Shown in pieces: positions 1 to 8,393 of a stretch of DNA of 64,000 bases. Made by a program: the position numbers and the translations under genes. The DNA comes from Jiulongibacter sediminis (GTDB lineage: Bacteria; Bacteroidota; Bacteroidia; Cytophagales; Spirosomataceae), in assembly GCF_001306455.1 (NCBI RefSeq), contig NZ_LGTQ01000006.1, positions 124,001 to 188,000 of the forward strand, written 5' to 3'. Under the pieces are notes generated by a model. That model had not been told where the DNA came from. It did not search any database and was given only the letters and a program-made list of their open reading frames with translations. How positions within the stretch are numbered: the stretch's first letter is position 1; each line of letters starts with the position of its first letter.

Positions 1-426
1 TCTGGCAGTAAGTTTGACTCCAAAGAGGAACGCAAAAAGCAACGGGATGATTTTTTTGAAACGGCCGGCAAATACCTGAAAGAAGGCACAAGTATTATGC
101 TTGCACCGGAAGGCACGAGCTCCACCACCGAAAACTCTCCGAAACTATTCAAACCCGGAGCATTTTTACTGGCAGCCAAAATGGAGAAAGAACCTCTCAT
201 AGTTCCCGTGGCGGTGGCCAATTTTGACAAAAGGTTAAATAGAACCACCTTTGCCGCAGTCATAAAAAAACCTTTCAAAATCTCTGAAAAAGTAGCTGAC
301 CCGGAAAACAGAGAAGAAATGTCAGCGTTTTTGGAGGCGTATCAAAAGGAGTTTAGAACATATATTGATGAAGCCGTGGAGCTGGCCAACGCCGACTCAT
401 GGTTAAACGCATTAGCACAGGATTAA
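1..426 (+). CDS. 1-acyl-glycerol-3-phosphate acyltransferase family protein, 5' truncated
   Basis: The reading frame is open from the first base, so the N-terminus lies outside the window; 141 residues are visible. It contains the PlsC-type motif 'APEGTSS', matching the FPEGTRS block that binds the glycerol-phosphate head group, followed by a 'FKPGAF' segment and 'PLIVPVAV', the usual hydrophobic VPV block. The HX4D catalytic motif would lie upstream. The family transfers acyl chains to lysophosphatidic acid or related lysolipids at the inner membrane. Its stop codon overlaps the next start (TAATG), so it appears to be the upstream member of an operon running to 2894. The exact substrate cannot be told from this fragment. 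Confidence 0.75.
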   Translation, partial: SGSKFDSKEERKKQRDDFFETAGKYLKEGTSIMLAPEGTSSTTENSPKLFKPGAFLLAAKMEKEPLIVPVAVANFDKRLNRTTFAAVIKKPFKISEKVADPENREEMSAFLEAYQKEFRTYIDEAVELANADSWLNALAQD

Positions 427-1040
427 TGGAAGACGAGTTTAGAGAAGAGGTGACCGCATTGGCGGCACAAAAGCTAAAAAACCACACCGAAAACCCAATC
501 GTATTTTACGGAAGCAGCTCGTTCAGGCTGTGGGAAACCTTGCAACAGGATATACCGGAGCTGACCTGTCTTAATCTTGCCTTTGGGGGTTCTCAAATCA
601 TTCATTGTATCAAATACTACGAGGAGCTGTTGGGCAAAACCCAGCCTCAGAAAATCATGTTTTACTGCGGAGATAACGACATCGCCGAAGATATCGCTCC
701 TGAAGAAATCCTGATGCGATTCCAATCTTTCCTTGAGAAAGTTGACCGGCAGTTTCCTGAAGTTCCGCTTACCTTTCTGAGTATCAAACCCAGTCCTATC
801 AGGGCAGAAAAGCTGGATGTTATTCAACGAACAAATCAACTAACTGAAGCTTTTTTAAGAGACAAGCCACTACGGTACTTTTTGGATATCCATAACCCAA
901 TGCTGGAAAATACAGCGGTTCGCCCTGAACTTTTCACAGAAGACGAGCTGCATATGAATGAGCAGGGTTACAGCATCTGGGCAAGCATTGTCAGAGAGCA
1001 TTTGGGTCTTGAGGCACCTGATTTGGTAGAGAATAACTAA
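426..1040 (+). CDS. SGNH/GDSL-type hydrolase
   Basis: A 204-residue protein. I chose the ATG at 426 because it overlaps the upstream stop (TAATG); an in-frame ATG at 399 would add nine residues inside the previous gene. SGNH signatures are visible: block I 'YGSSSFRLW' near residue 30 with the nucleophilic serine, a glycine in 'LAFGGSQI' (block II), 'GDNDIAED' (block III, Asn) and 'DELHMNEQGY' near the C-terminus (block V, Asp and His). No signal peptide is seen, so a cytoplasmic esterase or lipase-like role is likely. Being coupled to an acyltransferase suggests lipid or acyl-ester metabolism, which is inference. Substrate unknown. Confidence 0.8.
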   Translation: MEDEFREEVTALAAQKLKNHTENPIVFYGSSSFRLWETLQQDIPELTCLNLAFGGSQIIHCIKYYEELLGKTQPQKIMFYCGDNDIAEDIAPEEILMRFQSFLEKVDRQFPEVPLTFLSIKPSPIRAEKLDVIQRTNQLTEAFLRDKPLRYFLDIHNPMLENTAVRPELFTEDELHMNEQGYSIWASIVREHLGLEAPDLVENN

Positions 1041-1052
1041 TTTAGGCGGGCA

Positions 1053-1763
1053 ATGTCTATCTCAACCAAACAACTCACCAAGGCCTACGGTAGCCAGAAG
1101 GCTATCGATGCCATTTCTTTCGATATTCCGAAAGGACAAATCATCGGTTTTTTAGGCCCCAATGGTGCGGGAAAAAGCACCACGATGAAGATTCTGACCG
1201 GCTATATTCAGGCCACAGAAGGTGAAGCTTTCATCAATGGTTTTGATGTTTCTAAAGAACCAATAGCCGTCAAAAACAGCATTGGTTACCTGCCGGAGCA
1301 TAATCCACTTTATCTGGAGATGTATGTCAAAGAATTCCTCGAATTTGCGGGTTCTTTACATGGTTTACGAGGTAAAACACTCAAAAACAGAGTAGCCGAG
1401 GTCATTGAATTGGTCGGTTTAGACAGAGAGCAGCACAAAAAAATTGAACAATTGTCAAAAGGCTATCGCCAACGTGTCGGCTTGGCTCAGGCTCTTATTC
1501 ATGAGCCCGAAGTACTGATTCTCGATGAACCGACAACTGGTCTTGATCCGAATCAACTGGTGGAAATCAGAAATCTGATCAAAGAGGCCGGCAAAAACAA
1601 AACAGTGATTTTGAGTACTCATATCATGCAGGAGGTGGAATCGATTTGCGAAAGAGCCATCATCATCAATCGCGGAAAAATAGTAGCTGATCAAAGTTTG
1701 GCCGAGCTCAAAGCTTCCGGACAAAGTATGGAAGAGGTCTTCAGGAGTCTGACGGGAAACTGA
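1053..1763 (+). CDS. ABC transporter ATP-binding protein, GldA-like, short form
   Basis: A 236-residue ABC ATPase with Walker A 'GPNGAGKST' (residues 35-43), signature 'LSKGYRQRVGLAQ', Walker B 'VLILDEPTTGLD' and the switch histidine in 'ILSTHIMQEVE'. The N-terminal half closely resembles GldA, the ATPase of the gliding-associated GldAFG transporter, and the C-terminus ends with a GldA-like 'MEEVFRSLTG' tail. From memory, GldA proteins are close to 300 residues; here the stretch between the ATPase core and the terminal EEVF motif is nearly absent. No permease gene (gldF/gldG) is adjacent. The next gene overlaps by one base. It may be a GldA orthologue with a shortened C-terminal domain or a paralogue serving another exporter. 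Confidence 0.8.
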   Translation: MSISTKQLTKAYGSQKAIDAISFDIPKGQIIGFLGPNGAGKSTTMKILTGYIQATEGEAFINGFDVSKEPIAVKNSIGYLPEHNPLYLEMYVKEFLEFAGSLHGLRGKTLKNRVAEVIELVGLDREQHKKIEQLSKGYRQRVGLAQALIHEPEVLILDEPTTGLDPNQLVEIRNLIKEAGKNKTVILSTHIMQEVESICERAIIINRGKIVADQSLAELKASGQSMEEVFRSLTGN

Positions 1764-2521
1764 TGATTGAAATCAGGAATGTACATATTGACCGATACAT
1801 CTCACCTCTACGTGAAGGTGGTTCATTACCGGCCATTGTGGAGGCCGACGACGGATTTTTATATGCCCTGAAATTCAAAGGGGCAGGACAAGGCACTAAA
1901 GCTCTGATCGCCGATCTGATCGGAGCCGAACTGGCCCGGCTGGCTGGCTTGAAAGTGCCGGAGGTGGTTTTCGGCTACCTGCCCGATGGCTATGGCCGCA
2001 CCGAGCCGGATGAAGAAATACAAGACCTTCTCAAATGGAGTGTAGGCTTAAATTTCGGGATTCATTACCTTCAGGGAGCCATCACCTTTGACCCGGTAGC
2101 TCACGAAATTGATGAAACTCTCGCCTCCAAAATTGTGTGGCTTGATGCTTTTCTGATGAACATCGATCGTACGGCCAGAAACACCAACCTACTGAATTGG
2201 AAAGACGAAATCTGGCTGATTGATCACGGTGCTTCTTTGTATTTTCACCATAACCCGTCGGCCTGGAAAGAGCAAAGTCAAAGGCCTTTTATCAATATCA
2301 AAGATCATGTTTTGCTGAACAAAGCCACTCAATTGAAAGAGGTGAATGAACACATGCTCGCGGCCATTTCAGAGGAAAATATCAAGGCCGTGGTTGAACT
2401 GATTCCTGAAGAATGGCTGGAAACCGATGACACTATCAGCAAAGAACTTTACCTTGATTTTTTAGGTGCTCGCAGAACAAACAGTGAAGCCTTTTTAAAC
2501 GAAGCCATAAATGCCAGATAA
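1763..2521 (+). CDS. HipA-like kinase domain protein (HipA_2 type)
   Basis: A 252-residue protein whose start overlaps the ABC ATPase stop (TGATG). It shows a kinase-like lobe with 'YALKFKGAGQGTKAL' near residue 35, where a lysine could contact nucleotide, a catalytic-loop-like 'NIDRTARNTNLL' near residues 133-144 (Asp and Asn as in HipA and PI3K-like kinases) and a metal-binding 'IDHGAS' near residue 152. This fits the small HipA-like family found without a HipB partner, which usually sits beside a DUF3037 gene, as here. A Ser/Thr kinase activity is inferred from the retained Asp/Asn residues; the target is unknown. It may act as a toxin or as a regulator. Confidence 0.75.
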   Translation: MIEIRNVHIDRYISPLREGGSLPAIVEADDGFLYALKFKGAGQGTKALIADLIGAELARLAGLKVPEVVFGYLPDGYGRTEPDEEIQDLLKWSVGLNFGIHYLQGAITFDPVAHEIDETLASKIVWLDAFLMNIDRTARNTNLLNWKDEIWLIDHGASLYFHHNPSAWKEQSQRPFINIKDHVLLNKATQLKEVNEHMLAAISEENIKAVVELIPEEWLETDDTISKELYLDFLGARRTNSEAFLNEAINAR

Positions 2522-2894
2522 GCAGGTTTACGAATACGCCATTGTTCGGTTCTACCCGCAGGTAGAGCGTGGGGAATGCATGAACGTAGGCGTGGTTTTG
2601 TTTTGCAAGGCGATGCGGTTCCTGGGCTTCAGATATGCTGTAGACGAAAATAAATTCAGTTCTTTTTCAAAGCATCATACGCTTGAAGATGTCAAACAAA
2701 ATCTGGACGCTTTTCAAAAAATTGTCAAAGGTGAAAAAGACTCCGGGCTCATCGGGGAGCAAGATATGGCCTCCCGTTTTCGCTGGCTCACCGCCAAAAG
2801 AAGCACCATTATTCAGGCCTCTGAAATTCACCCAGGGTATACAGAAAATCCGAAAAAAACCTTAGACCGGATTTTTGAGGAGATGGTGCTGTAA
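2511..2894 (+). CDS. DUF3037 domain protein, partner of HipA-like kinase
   Basis: A 127-residue protein overlapping the end of the HipA-like gene by 11 bases, implying coupled translation. It begins with the DUF3037-type pattern 'YEYAIVRFYPQVERGE' followed by 'NVGVVLF', and carries basic segments 'SRFRWLTAKRS' and the terminal 'TLDRIFEEMVL'. DUF3037 genes are commonly found next to HipA_2-type kinases, so the two probably work as a unit, either as regulator and kinase or as toxin and antidote. No DNA-binding helix-turn-helix is apparent, unlike HipB. Molecular function unknown. Confidence 0.75.
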   Translation: MPDKQVYEYAIVRFYPQVERGECMNVGVVLFCKAMRFLGFRYAVDENKFSSFSKHHTLEDVKQNLDAFQKIVKGEKDSGLIGEQDMASRFRWLTAKRSTIIQASEIHPGYTENPKKTLDRIFEEMVL

Positions 2895-2928
2895 CTGATC
2901 CGATGGATTGAAGTCCTTGCAAAGGGTT

Positions 2929-3894
2929 TTATCGGTCCCTCCCAAACAACCACTCTGCAAAACCTCGAAGAATGGCCTTCCGTTCCTCAGGAACTTCCAG
3001 CTTTTCGATTCCTTCAAAACCTTTGTTAAAACATTTCGTCATCGCTCCTTCGGCGAGTTCTTTGATGCCAAGAGCATTATAGATTTCGATGACGGCCTGT
3101 ACTTTCTTTTGTGGCTCAAAATCTTCGGCCCTGATCCAATGGTGAAGAGCCGAGTCAGCTTCCGATTTTTCGAGGGCCTTAAGCATCAGCCAGGTCTTCT
3201 TGTTTTCGATAATATCCCCACCAATCTGCTTCCCGAATTTGATGGGGTCGCCGTACACATCCAGAATATCGTCCTTGAGCTGAAAGCCAATACCCAAATT
3301 CACCCCGATCTCATACAATTGATTCACAACCTCTTCCGGCTGGCCAGCCGAGCGAGCTCCCAATTCCAAGGCAAAACCGAGCAGAACAGAGGTTTTGAGT
3401 TTAATCATCTCAATATACTCTTCCTCCGTTACCGTTTCGCGGTCCGCAAAATTCATATCCATCTGCTGGCCTTCACAAACTTCTGCCGCCGTTCGGTTAA
3501 AACGTTTCAGGATCGTTTTGAAATCATTTCCGGGGCTTTCTGACAGGAGTTCATAGGCCGCCACCAGCATCACATCACCGGAAAGAATGGCCACATCACG
3601 GTTCCATTTTTCATGGACGGTAGGCTGTCCTCTTCTAAGTGGAGCCTCGTCCATGATATCATCATGCATCAGCGTGAAATTATGGAAAACCTCCACGGCC
3701 ATAGCCGGTTTGAGAGCCTTTTGCCAATCATCCTCAAATAAGTGATAGGCCATCAGAGTAAGAGCCGGTCGAAGACGCTTGCCTCCAAGACTCATCAGAT
3801 ATTCAATGGGCTCATACAGCTCCTTCGGCTTTTCGCCGTATTGGTAAGTATCAAGTTCGTTTTGAAGTACTTCAAGGTATTTCTCTAAGGCCAT
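2929..3894 (-). CDS. Polyprenyl diphosphate synthase (farnesyl/geranylgeranyl type)
   Basis: A trans-isoprenyl diphosphate synthase of 321 residues from the ATG at 3894, which overlaps the stop of the upstream permease (TGATG). A start at 3948 inside the permease gene is less likely. Both aspartate-rich motifs are present: 'LMHDDIMDEAPLRRGQP' (FARM) and 'FQLKDDILDVYG' (SARM), with 'GGKRLRP' near residue 50 for IPP binding. It condenses IPP with allylic diphosphates; the residues before the first motif ('EVFHNFTLMHDD') suggest a short to medium chain product, but the length is not certain. It supplies prenyl units for quinones, carotenoids or cell-wall carriers. It could draw on IPP from the DXS pathway encoded at 40189. 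Confidence 0.9.
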   Translation of the reverse strand: MALEKYLEVLQNELDTYQYGEKPKELYEPIEYLMSLGGKRLRPALTLMAYHLFEDDWQKALKPAMAVEVFHNFTLMHDDIMDEAPLRRGQPTVHEKWNRDVAILSGDVMLVAAYELLSESPGNDFKTILKRFNRTAAEVCEGQQMDMNFADRETVTEEEYIEMIKLKTSVLLGFALELGARSAGQPEEVVNQLYEIGVNLGIGFQLKDDILDVYGDPIKFGKQIGGDIIENKKTWLMLKALEKSEADSALHHWIRAEDFEPQKKVQAVIEIYNALGIKELAEGAMTKCFNKGFEGIEKLEVPEERKAILRGFAEWLFGRDR

Positions 3895-5231
3895 CAGGAG
3901 CTTTGTTCTTTTGCTTTGAGAAGCAAATAAAGCGGATACGTCAGACAAAGAAAAACGATCGCGAATTTACTGTTTTGCCAATCGCCAAAAACGGTGCCCA
4001 GCAAAAAGGCGATGGAGCAAATCAGCATAAACCAGGGCAAAAAAGGATAAAGTGGTACTTTGAACGGTCGTTCTAAATCGGGTTCGGTTTTTCTCAATCG
4101 CAATAGTGAAGCAAAACCCATGGTGTAGGACAATACAAAAAAGAATGTGGCTATGTCAGACAAGCGGCCTGAAGTCTCCTTCCCCGAAATCACTAAAATA
4201 ACGGACAAAAGACCGGTAATCAACAAGGCAATTGCCGGAGTGCCCAGTCCATTGATTTGCAAAGCTTTTTTGAAGAACAATCCATCGCGACTCATGGAAA
4301 AAAGAACCCTTGGGGCAAACATCACCTGAGCATTCATCAGGCCAAGAATGGAAATTAAAAGAAAGAGCGTTACCGCTTTTTGAGAGCCCTCTCCGGCCAG
4401 AAGTCCAATGGCATCTGCAGCGGCCAACTTACTTTGAGACAATTGCTCAACAGGCAAAACATAAAGAATGGCGGCATTGACCAAAAGGTAAATCACAATA
4501 ATGGTGAGTACGCCGGCAATCATTGCTTTGGGTAAGTTTCTGGTGCTATCCGTATTTTCCTCGGCAAAATAGGCCGCCGTATGCCAGCCATCAAAGGTGT
4601 AAAAAATGGCCTGCATAGCTCCCAGAATAGCTACAAAAAGTCCTCCTTTTGCGGCAGATTGCAAAGCCGAAGGGTCAGACCAAACGGCGTCTCCTTTCAC
4701 AAAACAAAAGATTACAAAAGCCAGCAGGGCCAATGCTTTTATGGCCGAAACAACCTCCTGCGACTTCCCTCCGACTTTGGTTCCCAGCATGTGAAAACCG
4801 GTCAAAACAATCAAAATCAGGATAGATGATGCCGTCAGATGTTCATTCACCAACGGAAAAAGAAGACCAAGATATTCACTGATGGTAAAGGCCCCGAAAC
4901 CCAAAGAGGTCACCGTGCCCAGCCAACTCGTAATACCGGTGAAAAAACCCACATAATTACCAAATGCCCGACGGGCATAGACATACCAGGCTCCGGCCCT
5001 CGGCAAAGCAACTCCAAGCTCAATAGCACATAGGACCCCCAGAAAAGCGTACAGACTTACGGCCACCCATACACCCATGATCAATACAGGGTCACCCAAC
5101 AGCTGAGCTACCGGCCCGGGCTTACGTAAAATGCCGGTGCCTATGGTACCACCAACCGTAACAGCAATACCGAATCCCACACCCAGTAATTTAAGCAGTT
5201 GGTTAGACTTTGGAGAAGAGGAATTGGTCAT
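3894..5231 (-). CDS. APC family amino acid permease
   Basis: An integral membrane protein of about 445 residues with roughly 12 hydrophobic segments. The first helix contains the APC substrate-binding pattern 'GGTIGTGILRKPG', and helix 3 onward shows 'PRAGAWYVYARRAFG', typical of the APC/LAT-like superfamily. Helix 6 has 'FYTFDGWHTAAYFAEE', where the family interacts with substrate. The start is ambiguous (GTG AAA ATG); the ATG at 5231 is preferred. It is encoded upstream of, and coupled by one-base overlap to, the prenyl synthase, although no functional link is obvious. Transports amino acids or related amines across the inner membrane; the substrate cannot be assigned. Confidence 0.85.
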   Translation of the reverse strand: MTNSSSPKSNQLLKLLGVGFGIAVTVGGTIGTGILRKPGPVAQLLGDPVLIMGVWVAVSLYAFLGVLCAIELGVALPRAGAWYVYARRAFGNYVGFFTGITSWLGTVTSLGFGAFTISEYLGLLFPLVNEHLTASSILILIVLTGFHMLGTKVGGKSQEVVSAIKALALLAFVIFCFVKGDAVWSDPSALQSAAKGGLFVAILGAMQAIFYTFDGWHTAAYFAEENTDSTRNLPKAMIAGVLTIIVIYLLVNAAILYVLPVEQLSQSKLAAADAIGLLAGEGSQKAVTLFLLISILGLMNAQVMFAPRVLFSMSRDGLFFKKALQINGLGTPAIALLITGLLSVILVISGKETSGRLSDIATFFFVLSYTMGFASLLRLRKTEPDLERPFKVPLYPFLPWFMLICSIAFLLGTVFGDWQNSKFAIVFLCLTYPLYLLLKAKEQSS

Positions 5232-5370
5232 TTTCACTAGTTTTGAACAATTAACAAAGTTTTTTCGGCATGGCCTCTGACAGGATTGGAATAATCATAG
5301 CTCCTCTAAGACAATGAATATTTTAATCGCCAATGGCTCCATTTGACCTTTGAAGATATAAATTTAACAC

Positions 5371-5730
5371 ATGAAAACGCTCTTGTATATTTTCATCGGC
5401 GGCGGTACAGGCAGCATTGCCCGTTACCTGATTGCCCGGTTTAGTGTCAATAACCTGCCGCATCATTTGCCTTTCGGAACCATCATTGCCAATGTGCTGG
5501 CGAGTTTGATATTAGGATTTGTGGCCGTGAAAACCTTTCAGTCAGAGCAGGTCTGGAAACCTATGATAGCCATCGGATTTTGCGGTGGATTCAGTACCTA
5601 CTCTACGTTCAGTAATGAGACTTTTAAGTTACTCCAAAACGCCGAATATGGTACAGCTTTGCTTCATATTGGCCTGAATCTTTTCCTTTGCCTTGGAGCT
5701 ATTGGCTTGGGGATGGCTATAGGGAGATGA
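5371..5730 (+). CDS. crcB: Fluoride ion channel CrcB/Fluc
   Basis: A 119-residue, four-helix membrane protein. Family marks include 'GGGTGSIARY' at the N-terminus, 'FGTIIANVLAS' with the conserved pore Asn, and 'GFCGGFSTYSTFSNE', the Fluc phenylalanine/threonine-rich TM3 break. Fluc proteins form dual-topology dimers that let fluoride leak out of the cell. There is one copy, the usual state for the homodimeric form. I looked for a crcB-motif fluoride riboswitch in 5238-5370 and did not see a convincing one. It is followed by a strong hairpin that ends both this gene and the convergent receptor gene. Confidence 0.92.
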   Translation: MKTLLYIFIGGGTGSIARYLIARFSVNNLPHHLPFGTIIANVLASLILGFVAVKTFQSEQVWKPMIAIGFCGGFSTYSTFSNETFKLLQNAEYGTALLHIGLNLFLCLGAIGLGMAIGR

Positions 5731-5775
5731 AGCATAATCTAAGAGAAACAGATCAGACCCGCTGTGAAAATAATC

Positions 5776-5819
5776 GTGGCACGACCTAGCTCTTCCAAGT
5801 TTAGTCGTGCCACAATTTT
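5776..5819. terminator. Shared terminator between crcB and the convergent TonB receptor gene
   Basis: A perfect 10-bp stem pairs 5776-5785 (GTGGCACGAC) with 5804-5813 around an 18-base loop, and is followed by a T-run on the + strand. On the - strand the flank is A/T-rich, so it could act in both directions between the two convergent genes. Confidence 0.75.
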
Positions 5820-5822
5820 TCA

Positions 5823-8078
5823 TTAAAACCTCAATTTCACCGCCGCCAGGAAGTTAGTACCAGCCTGCGGATACAGGAAGTTATCCGTTATTTTACCACC
5901 ATAGAGATAGCTGTACGTATAACCATTGGACGAATACTTTGTATTGAAAAGGTTATTGACCAATAAACTCAGACCAATGTTTTTGGCCCAAGCACTTTTC
6001 AGATTGGCATTGATTCTTAAATCATTGACAAAATAAGCAGCAATCACACGGTCTTCATTTGAAGTGTTGTCCAGATATTGCTTGCCAACATATTTTGGAA
6101 GCAATGCAATTTCAAGCTCCTTAACCGGTGTAAATCTCAACATACCACCAGCAATGATATTTGGTGAAAAAGCAATGTTTGTATTTTCAAAGGTGTTGAC
6201 CTCGTTTGGACTATCATCATAGCTTGGTACTACCTCAGTAAAGCTTTTGATCTTATTCTGGCTCAAAGTCATATTGGCTGAAAGCAATATTTTCTCACCA
6301 AGTTTCTGAGCTGCCTGAAGTTCAATGCCCGCTCTGAAACTCTCAGGCACGTTCACTCTTACGGCCTCACCAACATTATTGATGGCACCGGTAAGGACCA
6401 GCTGATCTTTGTAATTCATCAAGTACCCATTCAGCTCCAGCTGCGTATTGGGCTTTAAAAAACGATAGCCTAGCTCTAAGTCATGAAGTGTTTCAGGCCT
6501 TGGAGCCTGTGCACCAACTGTGGAAGTTGCGTCTACAATATCCTGACGACTTGGCTCCTTGTTGCCTACAGCAAAAGAAGCATATGCTGAACTGTATTGA
6601 TCAAAAACAAGATTGGTCCCTAGCTTAGGATTCACAAAATTGAAAGAATTTGAAGTATTTACACTTTGCAAAGCATCAGCAATACCGTCTATTTCAAGAC
6701 CAACGGCACGGAATTGCAAGTCTGCAAAAACATTCCAGTTGGCTGTCATTTGATAATACCCTTTTCCGTAGATATTAAAGTCTTTTTTGACACCGGTATT
6801 CTCATACCAACGTTCTCGGATTTCGCTGTTTGAAGCATACTGAGCCCAGATAATCTCCCCGAAATGATCTCCATCGTACTGATTCCAGCCTCCGCCAAAA
6901 GAACCCGTGAGCTTACTACTTTTCCCTTCGTAATCAAGTGACCAAACGGCCCCATAGAAATGATTATCAAGCCATTTTCTTCTGATCAGGTCGGTTTCTT
7001 CAATCGTCGTTTCACCGATAGTTACATTTTCCAAACCGTAATCTGCAAAAGCCGCTCCGTCACGGTATTGCTCGTAATACCCTCTTCCGTACGTATAATG
7101 AAGAGTGGGATTGAATCGCCAGTTGGCTCCAATTTTAAAAGAGCTGATCAGCTGCACATGATCCTGTTGATAGTTATCAACTTCATTATCGTAGCTGTAG
7201 AAATTGTAGGTACGTCCGGTATTCCAGATTTCATTCGCTGTTTGTTCGTCAAGCCAGTTATTGGCGACGAAAGCATCGAATTTGTCTCGGTCGCCTAGAG
7301 CAAGCCCCTCCGGCACACCGTACCAGGATTGATAGGTTTTCTCTTTGCCGCCGAAAACATTAAGACGGACAAAGTTCTGTTTGTCATAAAAACCTCCACT
7401 CAGGTAAAACGAATTGAGGTCAGAGGACGCTCTGTCCACGTAACCATCAGACACAATTTTTGAGAAACGGGCGTCCATCACAAAATGGTCTTTGATAAGA
7501 CCTGTGCTACTCAATGCGTTAATTTTCTTAGTATTGAAGGAGCCAATGGAGGTGTTAATCTCAGAGAATGCCTCACGATTCAGTTGCAAAGTATTGACAT
7601 TGACAGTACCTCCGAAAGCCCCTGCTCCGTTGGTACTTGTTCCCACTCCACGCTGCACCTGAATGCTACTTACTGAGGAAGCGAAGTCAGGCATATTTAC
7701 CCAGAAAACACCTTGCGACTCGGAGTCGTTATAGGGGATTCCGTTCAGAGTCACATTAATTCGAGTGGCATCTGTACCTCTTATTCGGATACCTGTGTAA
7801 CCGATACCCGCCCCAGCGTCTGAGGTAATTACCACCGAAGGCAGTTGATTGAGAAGAAAAGGAATGTCCTGACCAAGGTTCTGTTTTTCCAGTTCTTTTT
7901 TACGAACTGTAGAAAAGGCCATACCGGTCTTTTCGTTGGCACGGGTGGCATTAACCACCACCTCACTCAGGTCAATAGACGAAAGTGTATCTACCTGTGC
8001 GGCAGAAGGTTTTGAGCATAAAAAGGCTGCAATTGCAAAGCCCGTTTTGAGTTTGTTAAAATTGGTTTTGTTGTTCAT
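5823..8078 (-). CDS. TonB-dependent receptor, probable thiamine (or precursor) uptake
   Basis: A 751-residue outer membrane receptor. The ATG at 8078 is preferred to an upstream in-frame TTG at 8093. It has a signal peptide ending around 'PSAAQ', a TonB-box-like 'LSEVVVNATR', a plug domain ('LLNQLPSVVITSDAG', 'GIRIRGTDATRINVTLNGIP', 'IQVQRGVGTSTNGAGAFGG') and a beta-barrel ending in an aromatic 'LAAVKLRF'. There is no N-terminal carboxypeptidase-like domain, so it is not SusC-type. A TPP riboswitch lies in its leader, which points to thiamine, thiamine phosphates or a pyrimidine/thiazole precursor as cargo, in line with the riboswitch-controlled thiamine receptor class of Bacteroidota. No inner membrane partner such as PnuT is adjacent in this window. 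Confidence 0.9.
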   Translation of the reverse strand: MNNKTNFNKLKTGFAIAAFLCSKPSAAQVDTLSSIDLSEVVVNATRANEKTGMAFSTVRKKELEKQNLGQDIPFLLNQLPSVVITSDAGAGIGYTGIRIRGTDATRINVTLNGIPYNDSESQGVFWVNMPDFASSVSSIQVQRGVGTSTNGAGAFGGTVNVNTLQLNREAFSEINTSIGSFNTKKINALSSTGLIKDHFVMDARFSKIVSDGYVDRASSDLNSFYLSGGFYDKQNFVRLNVFGGKEKTYQSWYGVPEGLALGDRDKFDAFVANNWLDEQTANEIWNTGRTYNFYSYDNEVDNYQQDHVQLISSFKIGANWRFNPTLHYTYGRGYYEQYRDGAAFADYGLENVTIGETTIEETDLIRRKWLDNHFYGAVWSLDYEGKSSKLTGSFGGGWNQYDGDHFGEIIWAQYASNSEIRERWYENTGVKKDFNIYGKGYYQMTANWNVFADLQFRAVGLEIDGIADALQSVNTSNSFNFVNPKLGTNLVFDQYSSAYASFAVGNKEPSRQDIVDATSTVGAQAPRPETLHDLELGYRFLKPNTQLELNGYLMNYKDQLVLTGAINNVGEAVRVNVPESFRAGIELQAAQKLGEKILLSANMTLSQNKIKSFTEVVPSYDDSPNEVNTFENTNIAFSPNIIAGGMLRFTPVKELEIALLPKYVGKQYLDNTSNEDRVIAAYFVNDLRINANLKSAWAKNIGLSLLVNNLFNTKYSSNGYTYSYLYGGKITDNFLYPQAGTNFLAAVKLRF

Positions 8079-8194
8079 AATTATTCTTTCCAAGAATTAT
8101 TACGAAGCAATCAAGGAGCAAAATCGCTGTCGTTTTGGTTGACAAAAATTTTGAAATAGTATTGAGGAATCAGTGCGTCCACTAACTCTTCTCA

Positions 8195-8271
8195 AATTCC
8201 CTGCGTCGGTTCTAACCGCATCAGGTTCTATGGGTATGATCTCAGCCCGTTTTGTTAAGGCACCCCTTTTG
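8195..8271 (-). promoter_or_regulatory. TPP (THI-box) riboswitch
   Basis: Read on the - strand, the segment contains the diagnostic blocks in order: GGGGTGCC near 8260-8266, GGGCTGAGAT (8239-8248), ATACCC, GAACCTGATG (8219-8228), then GCGGTTAGAACCGACGCAGGGA (split here as GCGGTTAGAACC and GACGCAGGGA). These match the pyrimidine-sensor and pyrophosphate-sensor helices of the thiamine pyrophosphate aptamer. About 117 bases separate the aptamer from the start codon; I do not see a clear rho-independent terminator there, so control may act on translation or by another structure. The whole gene-free stretch 8079-8393 holds this element and nothing else I can recognise. Confidence 0.96.
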
Positions 8272-8393
8272 AGATTTCTTTGCAAAGATAAACCGATTCT
8301 CATCGCAATACGTTATAATTGGTAAAGAATTAAGACGAAACCCTATCGGGAATGTAGAATTCCACTTTGAAGTTTCACTATTCCAATTTTTGT

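Noticed and set aside
1763-2894. Canonical HipBA toxin-antitoxin operon
   Set aside because: There is no HTH HipB gene and the kinase is much shorter than HipA; the partner is DUF3037, so it is described as a HipA-like pair only.
2908-3543. A 211-codon open frame on the + strand
   Set aside because: It lies wholly antisense to the prenyl diphosphate synthase, which has both Asp-rich motifs. The + frame has no recognisable domain.
5238-5370. Possible fluoride riboswitch before crcB
   Set aside because: The conserved crcB-motif blocks could not be found, so no riboswitch is called.
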